Positions 8,201 to 15,661 of a stretch of 45,491 bases of DNA are shown piece by piece. Under the pieces are notes generated by a model. The model searched no databases and had not been told where the DNA came from. It saw nothing but the letters and a program-made list of their open reading frames with translations. Position numbers and translations under genes: made by a program. Each line of letters opens with the position of its first letter. The first letter of the stretch is position 1. The stretch comes from Bifidobacterium breve (GTDB lineage: Bacteria > Actinomycetota > Acidimicrobiia > Acidimicrobiales > Ilumatobacteraceae): assembly GCA_945901725.1 (NCBI GenBank), contig CAMDLK010000007.1:1-45491 (forward strand), written 5' to 3'.

Positions 8201-8865
8201 ACGGTTTGGTGCTGCTGTTGCCGCATGGTTTCGAAGGCCAGGGTCCAGAGCACTCCAGTGCGCGCGTAGAACGATTCTTGCAGTCATGTGCGGAAGACAA
8301 CATTCAAGTCGTCAACGCAACAACCGCTGCTCAGTTCTTCCACGTACTGCGTCGTCAATTGCACCGTGATATTCGTAAGCCGTTGGTTATCTTCACACCG
8401 AAGCAGCCTCTGCGTATGAAAGAAAGCCGTTCGCGTCTTGAGGACGTCACGTCTGGTTCTTTCCAAGAGGTGCTGAACGATCCTTTCGTTAGTGATAAGG
8501 CTTCAGTGAAGCGCATCGTGTTGTGCAGCGGAAAGGTGGCATGGGATGCCATGGCAGAACGCGATAAGCGCGTCGCTCCTGTGGCCGTCGTTCGTGTTGA
8601 GCAGTTGTATCCATTCCCGATTGATCAGATCAATGAAGCAATTGCCTCATATCCGAACGCAAAAGAGATTGTCTGGCTTCAAGAAGAGCCAGAGAACATG
8701 GGTGCTTGGCAGTTCGTTGAGCACCGCATCTGGCGTGTGAAAGAAGGTGGGTACGACTTGCGTCATACAGCGCGCGTGGCTTCGGGTAGTCCAGCAACTG
8801 GTTCAAAGGCCATTCACGACCAAGAACATGTCGACCTCATGGACGACACTTTCTCTGGCTTCTAA
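5218..8865 (+). CDS. kgd: multifunctional 2-oxoglutarate decarboxylase/dehydrogenase, E2-E1 fusion (Kgd/SucA)
   Basis: A 1215-residue enzyme of the mycobacterial Kgd type. It decarboxylates 2-oxoglutarate with thiamine diphosphate and, with a separate lipoylated E2 and E3, gives succinyl-CoA in the TCA cycle. The ATG at 5218 has GAGG at 5209-5212; a GTG at 5203 is the alternative. Order: an E1-type N-terminal tip with WLVEEMYERYRADQNSV; an Ala/Pro/Ser-rich linker (about 45-100); an E2 acyltransferase-like core with TSTYDHRIIQG (His314); then the E1 part with GDAAFAGQG (from 642), NNQIG (675-679) and the GEDSRRGTF block of the transketolase-like half. No lipoyl domain is present, as is usual for this family. 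Length is close to the 1231 residues of the M. tuberculosis protein. It overlaps the convergent HAD gene by 4 bases. Confidence 0.95.
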   Translation: MADIADRTQDFGANSWLVEEMYERYRADQNSVSEAWREFFSDYRSAATAATSAASTPAAAASAAPTPAATPSPLASSNGSVVPQPSAPVTSVPVPEGSTLEPLRGVGAAIVSNMEKSLSVPTATSFRNVPARLLEVNRKVINDYRSLHGLSKVSFTHIIAHAIVRAISDAVPNMRNAYAVAADGKPQLVRNPHVNVGLAVDVDKGDGTRALVVPVLMNADTLSFAGFLVAYDDIVRKVKANKLTIADFQGANVSITNPGTIGTVQSVPRLMPGQGVIVGVGSIDYPAEFQGSDPANLNALGVSKVVTVTSTYDHRIIQGAESGLFLKRVHELLLGGHGFYNDIFRSLEIPYQPVEWSSDASPMNREETMMEKQMQVSTLVRVHRVRGHLIADIDPLHWKAPRLPRELDLATYGLTIWDLEREFLTGGVAGSHKMTLDELLGVLRDAYCRTIGIEYMHIQNTDEQRWIQSKVEGATFTPTLDEKLRILERLNAAEAFEKFLATKYVGTKRFGLEGSESMIPIIDEIISAAADQNLDGVVVGMPHRGRLNVLANVMGKNYEQIFKEFEGHISTDSVQGSGDVKYHLGAQGTYTSAAGNTIDIELAANPSHLETVNGVVLGMVRAQQDKIEPPFAFSVLPLLMHGDAAFAGQGIVAEGLAMSDISGYRVGGTIHLVVNNQIGYTTAPKYARSSMYATDVAKTVQAPIFHVNGDDPEACARVARLAFEYRQHFHKDVVIDMLCYRLHGHNEGDDPSYTQPLMYKAIAEKRSVRKMYVEQLVKRGDISLEVAEQVLQDYQSKLQIALDDTRSHAPEKVKAAKPPVPVGVLPHVNTAIDKATFDRIFSQLTNYPADFTPHPKLVRQFAAREAAFEKDGDFEWAIGEALAIGSLLLEGFDVRLMGEDSRRGTFAHRHAALVDYENETDFIPLQQLPGATGKFWVYDSLLSEYAALGFEYGYAHTNRNTLTMWEAQFGDFINGAQIVLDQYLVAAEDKWKQQNGLVLLLPHGFEGQGPEHSSARVERFLQSCAEDNIQVVNATTAAQFFHVLRRQLHRDIRKPLVIFTPKQPLRMKESRSRLEDVTSGSFQEVLNDPFVSDKASVKRIVLCSGKVAWDAMAERDKRVAPVAVVRVEQLYPFPIDQINEAIASYPNAKEIVWLQEEPENMGAWQFVEHRIWRVKEGGYDLRHTARVASGSPATGSKAIHDQEHVDLMDDTFSGF

Positions 8866-9509
8866 AACTGAAGACCCAAGTGGTCTGAAAGTTCCTGAAG
8901 AGCAATAGTTGGGTCGCCAACTTTGATGGTGCGCATGCCCATAGCTGCCGCTGGCTTTAAGTTGACGCCTAAGTCATCGAGAAACACGCATTCACCTGGT
9001 GAGACGTCAACTAGTTCACAGGCAATCTCGTAAAAACGTGGTTCAGGTTTCCTGCAACCAACCTTGCTGCTCTCCACCACATGATCGAACTTCTTCATGA
9101 TCGCAGCCACTTCAATTTGTCGTGGCGAAGGGTCGGGGGCAGTCGACACCACATTGTTTGTCAGACACGCCGTGCGATACCCAGAGGCGATAACAAGGTC
9201 AAGAGCAGCCACCATGGCTGGGCGCACTTCGCCAGACAGCAGGGCAAGCACGTCGGCACCTGGTATCCGGTGGCCAAGTGCCTCGCTTTCTGAGGCAAAG
9301 AGGGCATCGAACTCAAGGGGTGAGATGTCATTGCGTTCAAGAAGGGCCCAGGCGTTCCCATCCGGATTAGTCGAATTCACCCGCCGAATGTGGTCTAACG
9401 GCAGTCCAGATGCCGTTTCATAGCGATTGAAGGCCTCGAATGGGCTGGAAAGGATTACCCCTCCGAAATCCCAGAAGACGGCACGAATTTCTTTGTGTAT
9501 CACGGGCAC
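8862..9509 (-). CDS. HAD-superfamily hydrolase (subclass IA-like)
   Basis: A 215-residue haloacid-dehalogenase-type hydrolase. Motif I is WDFGGVI with the nucleophile Asp14. The second Asp usually found two residues later is Gly, as in the DFGGV subset of this family. Motif II is CLTNN, motif III the Lys in GCRKPEP, and motif IV FLDDLGVN. The helical cap lies between motifs I and II, at about residues 20-95. The GTG at 9509 is the start used here; a second GTG two codons on is equally possible. The subset includes the N-terminal domains of ACAD10/epoxide-hydrolase-like proteins and some phosphatases, so the substrate is unknown. Its stop overlaps the kgd stop by 4 bases; upstream it is divergent from the NYN gene with 52 bases between starts. 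Confidence 0.82.
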   Translation of the reverse strand: MPVIHKEIRAVFWDFGGVILSSPFEAFNRYETASGLPLDHIRRVNSTNPDGNAWALLERNDISPLEFDALFASESEALGHRIPGADVLALLSGEVRPAMVAALDLVIASGYRTACLTNNVVSTAPDPSPRQIEVAAIMKKFDHVVESSKVGCRKPEPRFYEIACELVDVSPGECVFLDDLGVNLKPAAAMGMRTIKVGDPTIALQELSDHLGLQF

Positions 9510-9561
9510 AGGCTAGACGGATTGCCCATCAGATGGAGGGTTCGGGTGGTTGACTTAATGA

Positions 9562-10629
9562 GTGACAAAACACATCATCGTCGACGGCTCAAACATTGCA
9601 ACCGAGGGTCGATCAGTACCCAGCCTTGCCCAACTCCACGAAGCCGTTATGGCGTTAATGGACGAGTTCAAAAATGCCAAGGTGTCTGTCGTTGTCGATG
9701 CAACGTTTGGTCATCGCATCGCCAAGAAAGAGTCAGCAGAGTTCGAAAAGGCGATTGCCAATAATGAACTCGTTGCTCCACCTGCCGGCGCTGTGGGTCG
9801 TGGCGATGCTTTTGTGTTGGCAATCGCAGACAAGGTGAATGCTTCCATCTTGTCGAATGACAGTTACCAAGAATTCCACGGTAAGTACAAGTGGCTTTTC
9901 GATGAGGGTCGTCTCATTGGCGGCAAGCCTGTGCCGCTTGTTGGTTGGGTATTCGTCGAGCGTCTTCCTGTACGTGGAGCCACGAGTCGTCGCTCTGTGA
10001 AAACAGGAAAAGTAGTCAAGAAGGAATCTCCGACGGCAAGTCCAGAAGCCAGTAAGCCGATGCCGGTCCCAAAGGCTCCACCACCGAGTGTGAAAGCAAA
10101 AATGGCCAATGAACTCATGCCATATTTGCAGTTTGTTGAGAAGCATCCAGTCGGCTCGAAAGTAAAGGCTGTCGTTGAGTCGTATGCAGCAAACGGTATT
10201 ACTGCGCTCATTGGAGATATCTCTGGGTACGTACCTCTTCGCAACATGGCAAATCCTCAACCACGTAGCGCTCGTGACATTTTCACTATTGGTGACTCAG
10301 TGACATTGACTGTTGTCGGCTACACCCCGGCACGACGCAGTGTTGATCTTGCAGTGCCTGGAGTTGTTGATGCCGCAGCGAAGCCGGCTGGTAAACCAAC
10401 AGTGGCGAAGAAAGTTGCGCCGGTAAAGAAAACAGCAGTTGCGAAGAAGGTTGCGCCGGTAAAAAAGACAGCGCCTGCGAAGAAGGCTGTTGCTACCAAA
10501 ACGCCAGCTAAAAAGATTGTTGCTGCAAATGCACCCGCAAAAAAAGTTGTCGCCGTGAAAAAGCCAGCCCCGGCAAAAGCGCCAGTGAAAAAAGCTGTTG
10601 CTAAAAAAGCGCCAGCAAAAAAGCGCTAA
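9562..10629 (+). CDS. NYN/PIN-like ribonuclease with S1-like domain and histone-H1-like Lys/Ala/Pro tail
   Basis: A 355-residue three-part protein. Residues 1-125 look like an NYN (Zc3h12a-like PIN) nuclease: IIVDGSN with D8 and N11, VVVDATFGH with D46, GDAF with D82 and SND with D100 give the four acidic positions expected for a two-metal site. After a Pro/Ser linker, residues about 180-265 read like an S1/OB RNA-binding fold (GSKVKAVVESYAANGITALI, then GYVPLRNM, FTIGDSVTLTVV and RSVDLAVPG). Residues 270-355 are a Lys/Ala/Pro tail with AKK and APVKK repeats, like histone H1 or the tail of mycobacterial HupB. The GTG at 9562 is the only start that keeps the DGSN strand complete. The parts suggest an RNA nuclease held on RNA or the nucleoid (inference). 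I know no characterised protein with this exact order. Confidence 0.75.
   Translation: MTKHIIVDGSNIATEGRSVPSLAQLHEAVMALMDEFKNAKVSVVVDATFGHRIAKKESAEFEKAIANNELVAPPAGAVGRGDAFVLAIADKVNASILSNDSYQEFHGKYKWLFDEGRLIGGKPVPLVGWVFVERLPVRGATSRRSVKTGKVVKKESPTASPEASKPMPVPKAPPPSVKAKMANELMPYLQFVEKHPVGSKVKAVVESYAANGITALIGDISGYVPLRNMANPQPRSARDIFTIGDSVTLTVVGYTPARRSVDLAVPGVVDAAAKPAGKPTVAKKVAPVKKTAVAKKVAPVKKTAPAKKAVATKTPAKKIVAANAPAKKVVAVKKPAPAKAPVKKAVAKKAPAKKR
10402..10473 (+). repeat. tandem 36-base coding repeat in the basic tail
   Basis: Two adjacent near-copies, 10402-10437 and 10438-10473, each encode VAKKVAPVKKTA. They differ at a few positions that leave the encoded peptide unchanged. Looser AKK and APAKK variants continue to 10626. 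Such repeats change copy number by slippage, so the tail length may vary between strains. Confidence 0.85.
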
Positions 10630-10677
10630 CTGAACCCCAGTTGGTCAATGTAGGGGAATTCCTACTACCGTCATGTC

Positions 10678-11454
10678 GTGGTCATTGTTACTTGGAACGT
10701 CAACTCTCTGAAGGCTCGTTTGCCTCGTGTACAGGAATGGTTAGAAGCAAATACGCCCGAGGTGGTGTGTTTGCAGGAGACCAAATTGGCCCAAGATAAG
10801 TTCCCCACAGAAGCCATTGCTGAACTGGGTTATGAAAGTGCCCACTTTGGTCAGGGCCAGTGGAATGGAGTCGCCATTTTGTCTCGCGTTGGTCTTGACA
10901 ATGTTGTTGCCAACTTTGCCGATGGTGTCGAGCCCGACCATGAAGCCAGAATCATCTCTGCAACATGTGGGGGAGTTCGAGTGAGTTCTGTGTATGTACC
11001 AAACGGTCGCGAACTAGATAATGATCACTACCAGTACAAACTGTCGTGGATGGCGCGTCTTCGTCAACACCTCGATGCATCATGTTCGCCAGCCGATGAT
11101 GTTGTGGTGGCTGGAGATTTCAATATTGCCCCTGAAGATCGTGACGTATACGACATGGCAGCGTTTGAAGGCGCCACACATGTCAGTCAGCCAGAGAGGG
11201 ATGCACTGGCACATGTCAATGCGTTCGGTATGGAAGACACGTATCGCAGATTCCACGACGAAGCCGGCTTGTATTCATGGTGGGATTACCGCAATGGCTC
11301 GTTCCATAAAGGTCATGGCATGCGTATTGACTTGTTGCTTGCCACAAAATCTGTTGCGGAGCGTTCAGTGTCATCAGAAGTCGACCGCAATGCTCGTAAG
11401 GGCGAAAAGCCAAGCGATCACGCACCTGTGTTGTTGACAGTTGGCCCTCGGTGA
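10678..11454 (+). CDS. xthA: exodeoxyribonuclease III
   Basis: A 258-residue Mg-dependent AP endonuclease and 3'-5' exonuclease of the ExoIII/APE1 family, acting in base excision repair in the cytoplasm. Family motifs are complete: TWNVNSLKAR at the N terminus (metal-site Asn), CLQETK (metal-site Glu), YVPNGRE, GDFNIAPEDRDVYD (catalytic Asp/Asn), WWDYRNGSFHKGHGMRIDLLL and the C-terminal SDHAPVLL with the catalytic Asp-His. Length matches bacterial ExoIII (about 260-270). The start is GTG at 10678; the ATG at 10673 is in another frame. The thioesterase start (GTG 11451) overlaps its stop by 4 bases, so the two are probably co-translated although their functions look unrelated. It follows the NYN nuclease gene after 48 bases. 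Confidence 0.93.
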   Translation: MVIVTWNVNSLKARLPRVQEWLEANTPEVVCLQETKLAQDKFPTEAIAELGYESAHFGQGQWNGVAILSRVGLDNVVANFADGVEPDHEARIISATCGGVRVSSVYVPNGRELDNDHYQYKLSWMARLRQHLDASCSPADDVVVAGDFNIAPEDRDVYDMAAFEGATHVSQPERDALAHVNAFGMEDTYRRFHDEAGLYSWWDYRNGSFHKGHGMRIDLLLATKSVAERSVSSEVDRNARKGEKPSDHAPVLLTVGPR

Positions 11455-12152
11455 GTAATTCAGATTCGGAACAATCAGAAGGCGTTTCGTTTCCCTCGTT
11501 CCATGACCGAAATACAGAATTAACTGATGCTGACAAGGCACGTATTCGTCTGGCAGTAGTTACACGCCAACTAATTCTTGATTCATTTATGTCAACTGCA
11601 CGAATTGATGACATCGACTCTGCAATTGTTCATATCTCAAAGGCGCTCGAGAGCATCAATGCACCGGGTGGCATTCCTGGAAGTGCAGCCGCCGAATCTC
11701 ACTTCACAGATCGCAGTCCGTTCTATGGGGCCATGAACCCACTATCTATGCCGATGACAATGGAAAAGGATGAATCGTTTGGTGAATTCGGTGCAATCTC
11801 TGGCAGGGCCACTTTCACTGAGCCGTATGAAGGGCCACCAGGGCATGTCCACGGCGGATACATCGCAGCAGCATTTGACGAAGTTCTCGGAATGACTCAG
11901 TCACTCACAGGCCGTCCTGGCATGACCGGAACATTGACCATTAAGTACCGCGCACCAACGCCATTGCATCAAGAAATTGTGTATCGCGGTTGGGTCGATC
12001 GCATCGAAGGACGCAAGATTTTTACAAAAGGCACCTCGCACATCGGCGACACATTGTGCGCTGAAGCTGAAGCAGTCTTTTTATCAATGCCCACTGAGAT
12101 GATGGATAAATTGCGAAAGGGTCGTGACCTCAGCGGCCCAGCGCAGAGTTAA
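11451..12152 (+). CDS. hotdog-fold thioesterase (PaaI/4HBT-like)
   Basis: A 233-residue protein. Residues about 100-220 form a 4HBT-type hotdog domain with the segment GPPGHVHGGYIAAAFDEVLG, in which the HGG turn and the acidic residue of the long helix (FDE) are the usual catalytic positions, followed by TGTLTIKYRAPTPLHQEI. It probably cleaves an acyl-CoA thioester. The first 90 residues are an extra mostly helical region (DADKARIRLAVVTRQLILD) not seen in minimal thioesterases. The GTG start overlaps the xthA stop (GTGA). The last 23 bases overlap the convergent helicase gene. The substrate is not readable. Confidence 0.8.
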   Translation: MSNSDSEQSEGVSFPSFHDRNTELTDADKARIRLAVVTRQLILDSFMSTARIDDIDSAIVHISKALESINAPGGIPGSAAAESHFTDRSPFYGAMNPLSMPMTMEKDESFGEFGAISGRATFTEPYEGPPGHVHGGYIAAAFDEVLGMTQSLTGRPGMTGTLTIKYRAPTPLHQEIVYRGWVDRIEGRKIFTKGTSHIGDTLCAEAEAVFLSMPTEMMDKLRKGRDLSGPAQS

Positions 12153-14049
12153 TAGTTTGAATCAGTTCCGCCGCATAACGGCGAGCAAAAATAATGTCTG
12201 TGAGGCCAGCAACGGCTTCCTCTGTAGTTGGTTTGTCGCGAACGATGTTGCGCATCTGAGTTGTGGTCAATACGCCGTTTGGTTCCATGCGACCAACACG
12301 GGCTTTTTGTAGTCGCCATTCTTCAAGTGCCACTTCAAGCGGATCTCGTTGTGGGCGTTGACGTGCAATACGTCGTAATTCTTCAGGTGGTGCATCAATA
12401 ACAGGAACTGAAGTGGTGACAGAGGGCAGGAAGGGTGACGGCCCTGAAGACTTTGTGTTGCGTTGGTCTGTCCAGGTGACTACAAGTTCGTCGGCTGCAC
12501 GGGTAAGCGCAACATAGGCAAGGCGTGCCTCTTCGCTACGGGCAGAGCCAGTGCGAGCGCTGCGGTGGGGAAGAAGCCCTTTTTCCATGCCGGCAACGAT
12601 GACGTACGACCATTCACGACCTTTTGCTGCGTGAAAGGTAAGTACTTCAACGCCATCTGTTTCTGCAATGTCGGCTGATGTGACCAGCCATGAACCGAAT
12701 GTGCGCCCGTCAACTCCGCCTGAACGATGCGCATCAAGAAAATCACGAACCAATTTCGCAATTTGGAAGTCGGCGTCGTCCGGTGTGTATTCACCGGTGT
12801 CGAGAATGTCGGCAGCCCACGTGGCTAAATCATCGCGGCCAGTCAATGATGTGGCAGCTGCAACAGCGCGAGCCCACGCGCCGCCTCTACGCGACGAACG
12901 AACAGGAATTCCAGCAGCAATCAGTTGGTCACGAATTCCGTCTGCCACTGTGTTTATGCGCACCAGAACTGCGATATCGCTCCATGTGCGATCAGAGGAA
13001 TATGCACGTCGTACAAGTTTTGTGATGAGTTGTTGCTCTGCTGATTCTGTAGCGCACCGCTCTAGTCGCACAACTGCACCACTAGGGCGCTTCGACACTG
13101 CATCTGCGATTTGTCCATCCTTGGCCAGTGAATCAACGGCAATCTTTACGATTTCGGGCGTGCACCGGTAGTTCGATGGCAATGAAACAATATTGGCACC
13201 AGTAGAGAACCCTGGAAGCGAATCGAACAAGTCCTTGTCTGCGCCGTTGAAACCATAAATTGCTTGGTTTGGGTCACCCACTAAGAACACATCTGGGTTT
13301 GCAGGTAGGAGAACTTTCAGGAATGCATATTGCAAAGGGTTCATGTCCTGAGCTTCATCAATTGAAACATGGCGATACTGAAAGCGAATAGATTCCGCAA
13401 ATCGTGGGTCTTTGGCTGCTTCAGTGACGACAGACGTCATAAAGTCGTTCAAGTCAATAACGCCACGTTTACGTTTGGTTTGTTCGTATGTCTTGAACAC
13501 TTCAGTAAAGCGAAGCGCAGAGAGCGGAACTTTCATTCCGGCAGATGCGAGAGCAGAGGCTGCGGCATCTGGCGCAATCATGTGTGCATGAGCCCAGTCA
13601 ATTGCGGACAACATGTCCATGACACCACCATGTTTGGCATCATCACCCATGCATGAAGACATCAGCGATGATCTGTTATTCACGATGACAGGGGCACGCC
13701 TGTTGCGGTCCTCAAGATTTTGCAACATCAATCGGCGAGCGATTGCGTGAAAGGTGCCAATGGTGGGTCGGCCGTCAAGTTCAAATCGTGCAAGGCGTGT
13801 GCGCATTTCAGTTGCAGCTTGTCGCGTGAAAGTAATTGCGAGAGTTTTCTCAATATCTGCAGTGCCAGACAATGTTCGCCATGCGATGCGACGAGTGAGA
13901 ACAGTTGTTTTGCCAGAACCTGCACCGGCGCGAACCACCACAATGCCAATTGGTGCGGTGACTGCTTCGCGCTGTTGCGCATCGAGGCCGGCAAGCACAG
14001 AATCAGCCGTATGGCCTGATTCTGTCTGGGGCTGGTGCAGGAATGTCAC
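12130..14049 (-). CDS. superfamily I 3'-5' DNA helicase, UvrD2-like with HRDC domain
   Basis: A 639-residue UvrD/Rep-type helicase. Motifs in order: a Q-motif region DAQQREAVTAP, Walker A AGAGSGKTT (41-49), motif Ia ITFTRQAATEM, GTFHAIA, motif II SIDEAQDM, motif III VGDPNQAIYGFNGAD, motif IV SNYRCTPEI, motif V VLTFHAAKGREW and motif VI YVALTRAADELVV. Residues about 550-637 look like an HRDC domain (LEEWRLQKARVGRMEPN then a helical tail), which among UvrD proteins marks actinobacterial UvrD2. The mycobacterial protein (about 700 residues) also has a four-cysteine motif before HRDC; that region here has no cysteine. GTG 14049 is the start. It is divergent from the bPH2 gene by 33 bases and overlaps the thioesterase end. 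Role: DNA unwinding in repair (family knowledge). Confidence 0.88.
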   Translation of the reverse strand: MTFLHQPQTESGHTADSVLAGLDAQQREAVTAPIGIVVVRAGAGSGKTTVLTRRIAWRTLSGTADIEKTLAITFTRQAATEMRTRLARFELDGRPTIGTFHAIARRLMLQNLEDRNRRAPVIVNNRSSLMSSCMGDDAKHGGVMDMLSAIDWAHAHMIAPDAAASALASAGMKVPLSALRFTEVFKTYEQTKRKRGVIDLNDFMTSVVTEAAKDPRFAESIRFQYRHVSIDEAQDMNPLQYAFLKVLLPANPDVFLVGDPNQAIYGFNGADKDLFDSLPGFSTGANIVSLPSNYRCTPEIVKIAVDSLAKDGQIADAVSKRPSGAVVRLERCATESAEQQLITKLVRRAYSSDRTWSDIAVLVRINTVADGIRDQLIAAGIPVRSSRRGGAWARAVAAATSLTGRDDLATWAADILDTGEYTPDDADFQIAKLVRDFLDAHRSGGVDGRTFGSWLVTSADIAETDGVEVLTFHAAKGREWSYVIVAGMEKGLLPHRSARTGSARSEEARLAYVALTRAADELVVTWTDQRNTKSSGPSPFLPSVTTSVPVIDAPPEELRRIARQRPQRDPLEVALEEWRLQKARVGRMEPNGVLTTTQMRNIVRDKPTTEEAVAGLTDIIFARRYAAELIQTINSALGR

Positions 14050-14082
14050 GCCTTGAAACTAGGCGGTTGTACCCTTTCTTCC

Positions 14083-14697
14083 ATGCCCTTTCCTCGGCGA
14101 TTGCTGAATGACTACGAAAACATCGTTTTGGACCTCCATCCGCACTGGTGGTATTTCGGGTCGTCAGTCTCAACTCTCCTCGGATCGATGTTTCTGACCC
14201 TGCTGCTGCGGGCTCAGATGCCATCAGGCTTCTTCGAAGATGCCGTTGGGTATCTGGGAATATCTTCCATCATCGTGAGTGCTGCTTGGGTGCTGGTGCA
14301 TGTCATCAAATGGCGCACCACGTATTTCGTCGTCACGTCCCATCGGCTCATTTACAGACAAGGCGTTGTGTCTCGCGACGGGGTGGAAATCCCACTTGAA
14401 CGAGTGAACAACGTGAACTTCAGTCAATCGGTGGTGGAGCGGATGATCGGTGTCGGTGATTTGCTCATTGAATCGGGTGGTCAAGACGGCCAACAGACCT
14501 TTACCGATATCGCCCAGCCTGAAAGAGTGCAAAACATCATTCACTCAACCATTCAGGCGCGAACAGGAAGCCGATCTGGTGCCACGTCAGGGTCGATGAG
14601 CATTGCGGACGAACTCGAGCGCTTGGAAGCCTTGCGCGACCGGGGAACCATCTCTGATGATGAATTTCTGGAGCAAAAGAGACGTCTACTGAGCTAA
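14083..14697 (+). CDS. bacterial PH (bPH2/DUF304) membrane protein with SHOCT tail
   Basis: A 204-residue membrane protein. After a short N-terminal part (LLNDYENIVLDLHPHWW) come two membrane segments, about 24-45 (FGSSVSTLLGSMFLTLLL) and 58-78 (YLGISSIIVSAAWVLVHVI). A bPH2 domain follows, with the typical TTYFVVTSHRLIYRQGVVSRDG block and IPLERVNNVNFSQS. The last 32 residues are a SHOCT motif (short C-terminal, with GTISDDEFLEQKRRLL). Such YdbS/YdbT-like proteins are membrane-bound and of unclear role. ATG 14083 is chosen; an in-frame ATG at 14035 lies inside the divergent helicase gene. The next gene starts 46 bases downstream. Confidence 0.85.
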   Translation: MPFPRRLLNDYENIVLDLHPHWWYFGSSVSTLLGSMFLTLLLRAQMPSGFFEDAVGYLGISSIIVSAAWVLVHVIKWRTTYFVVTSHRLIYRQGVVSRDGVEIPLERVNNVNFSQSVVERMIGVGDLLIESGGQDGQQTFTDIAQPERVQNIIHSTIQARTGSRSGATSGSMSIADELERLEALRDRGTISDDEFLEQKRRLLS

Positions 14698-14743
14698 TTG
14701 CTCCGCTTTTCTCATAGGCATGGCTACCTGTGAGAATAGACAG

Positions 14744-15628
14744 ATGTCTCAAGCCATCTTGCCAAACGGAATCAATATCGAATACGACACTTTGGGTGAT
14801 CCAAAGAATCCCACATTGTTGTGGATCATGGGCTTTGGTGCCCAGATGACTGCCTGGCCAGAAGAATTCTTGCATTTGTTTGTTGCACAGGGTTTCCATG
14901 TTGTGCGCTTCGATAATCGCGATTGCGGTTTGTCGTTCAAACATGACGGTGTCATGGTGGAAACAGACAAAGTCACCATGCAAGCAGCAATGGGTGAAAC
15001 AGTAACTGTTCCCGTTCCGTACACGTTGTCTGACATGGCTGCAGATGCGATCGGCGTGCTCGATCATCTCGGCATTGACAAGGCGCACATTATTGGTGCA
15101 TCAATGGGCGGCATGATTGCACAGACTGTCGCAATTGAGCATCCTCATCGCACACAAAGTCTCACCAGCATCATGTCTGTCACTGGAGACCTTGCGTACG
15201 GAACTCCAACAGAAGCAGCGCTCAATACATTGCTAGCGCCGCCATCACCTGACCGTGCCACCTACATTGAAAGTGCAGCTAACTGGGCAGTCTGGTGCTC
15301 AAAGAAGTATTTCGATCTCGATGAGGCTAAAGCTCGTGCAGCTCGTGAATTCGACAGAAGTTTTTATCCGGAGGGTTCACACCGTCAACTTGCTGCTATC
15401 TACGCATCAGGTGACCGCAGTGACAAGCTTCGCGCTCTGAATACTCCGACTCTTGTTATTCACGGCCGTGACGACCAATTGCTCACACCGTCAGGTGGCG
15501 AGCGCACTGCAGAACTTATTCCTGGTTCAGTGTTTATGTTCGTCACAGACATGGGACACGATGTTCCTCTTCCGCTGTGGCCTGTATTCGTTGACGCCAT
15601 CTCGTCACACGCACGCCGAGCCGCATAA
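14744..15628 (+). CDS. alpha/beta hydrolase
   Basis: A 294-residue alpha/beta-hydrolase of the ester-hydrolase type. The nucleophile elbow is GASMGG (Ser120), the acid lies in HGRDDQ, and the His is in MGHDVP near the C terminus. The oxyanion region is IMGFGAQMTAW and the second strand reads VVRFDNRDCGLS, a pattern I associate with methyl-ester hydrolases such as aclacinomycin esterase (RdmC-like) and with lipases. ATG 14744 is chosen, starting MSQAILPNG; an in-frame ATG at 14720 adds eight residues. It precedes the racemase gene by 33 bases and may share its transcript. The substrate is unknown. Confidence 0.85.
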   Translation: MSQAILPNGINIEYDTLGDPKNPTLLWIMGFGAQMTAWPEEFLHLFVAQGFHVVRFDNRDCGLSFKHDGVMVETDKVTMQAAMGETVTVPVPYTLSDMAADAIGVLDHLGIDKAHIIGASMGGMIAQTVAIEHPHRTQSLTSIMSVTGDLAYGTPTEAALNTLLAPPSPDRATYIESAANWAVWCSKKYFDLDEAKARAAREFDRSFYPEGSHRQLAAIYASGDRSDKLRALNTPTLVIHGRDDQLLTPSGGERTAELIPGSVFMFVTDMGHDVPLPLWPVFVDAISSHARRAA

Positions 15629-15661
15629 CTCTTCGCTACTAAACAACAAAAGGAATTCGTC

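Noticed and set aside
10402-10626. Tail repeats of the NYN gene as a CRISPR-like or assembly repeat
   Set aside because: The units are in-frame, directly adjacent, encode AKK/APVKK peptides and have no spacers.
14537-15088. 183-residue minus-strand frame across the bPH2 and hydrolase genes
   Set aside because: It overlaps two well-supported genes and shows no domain.
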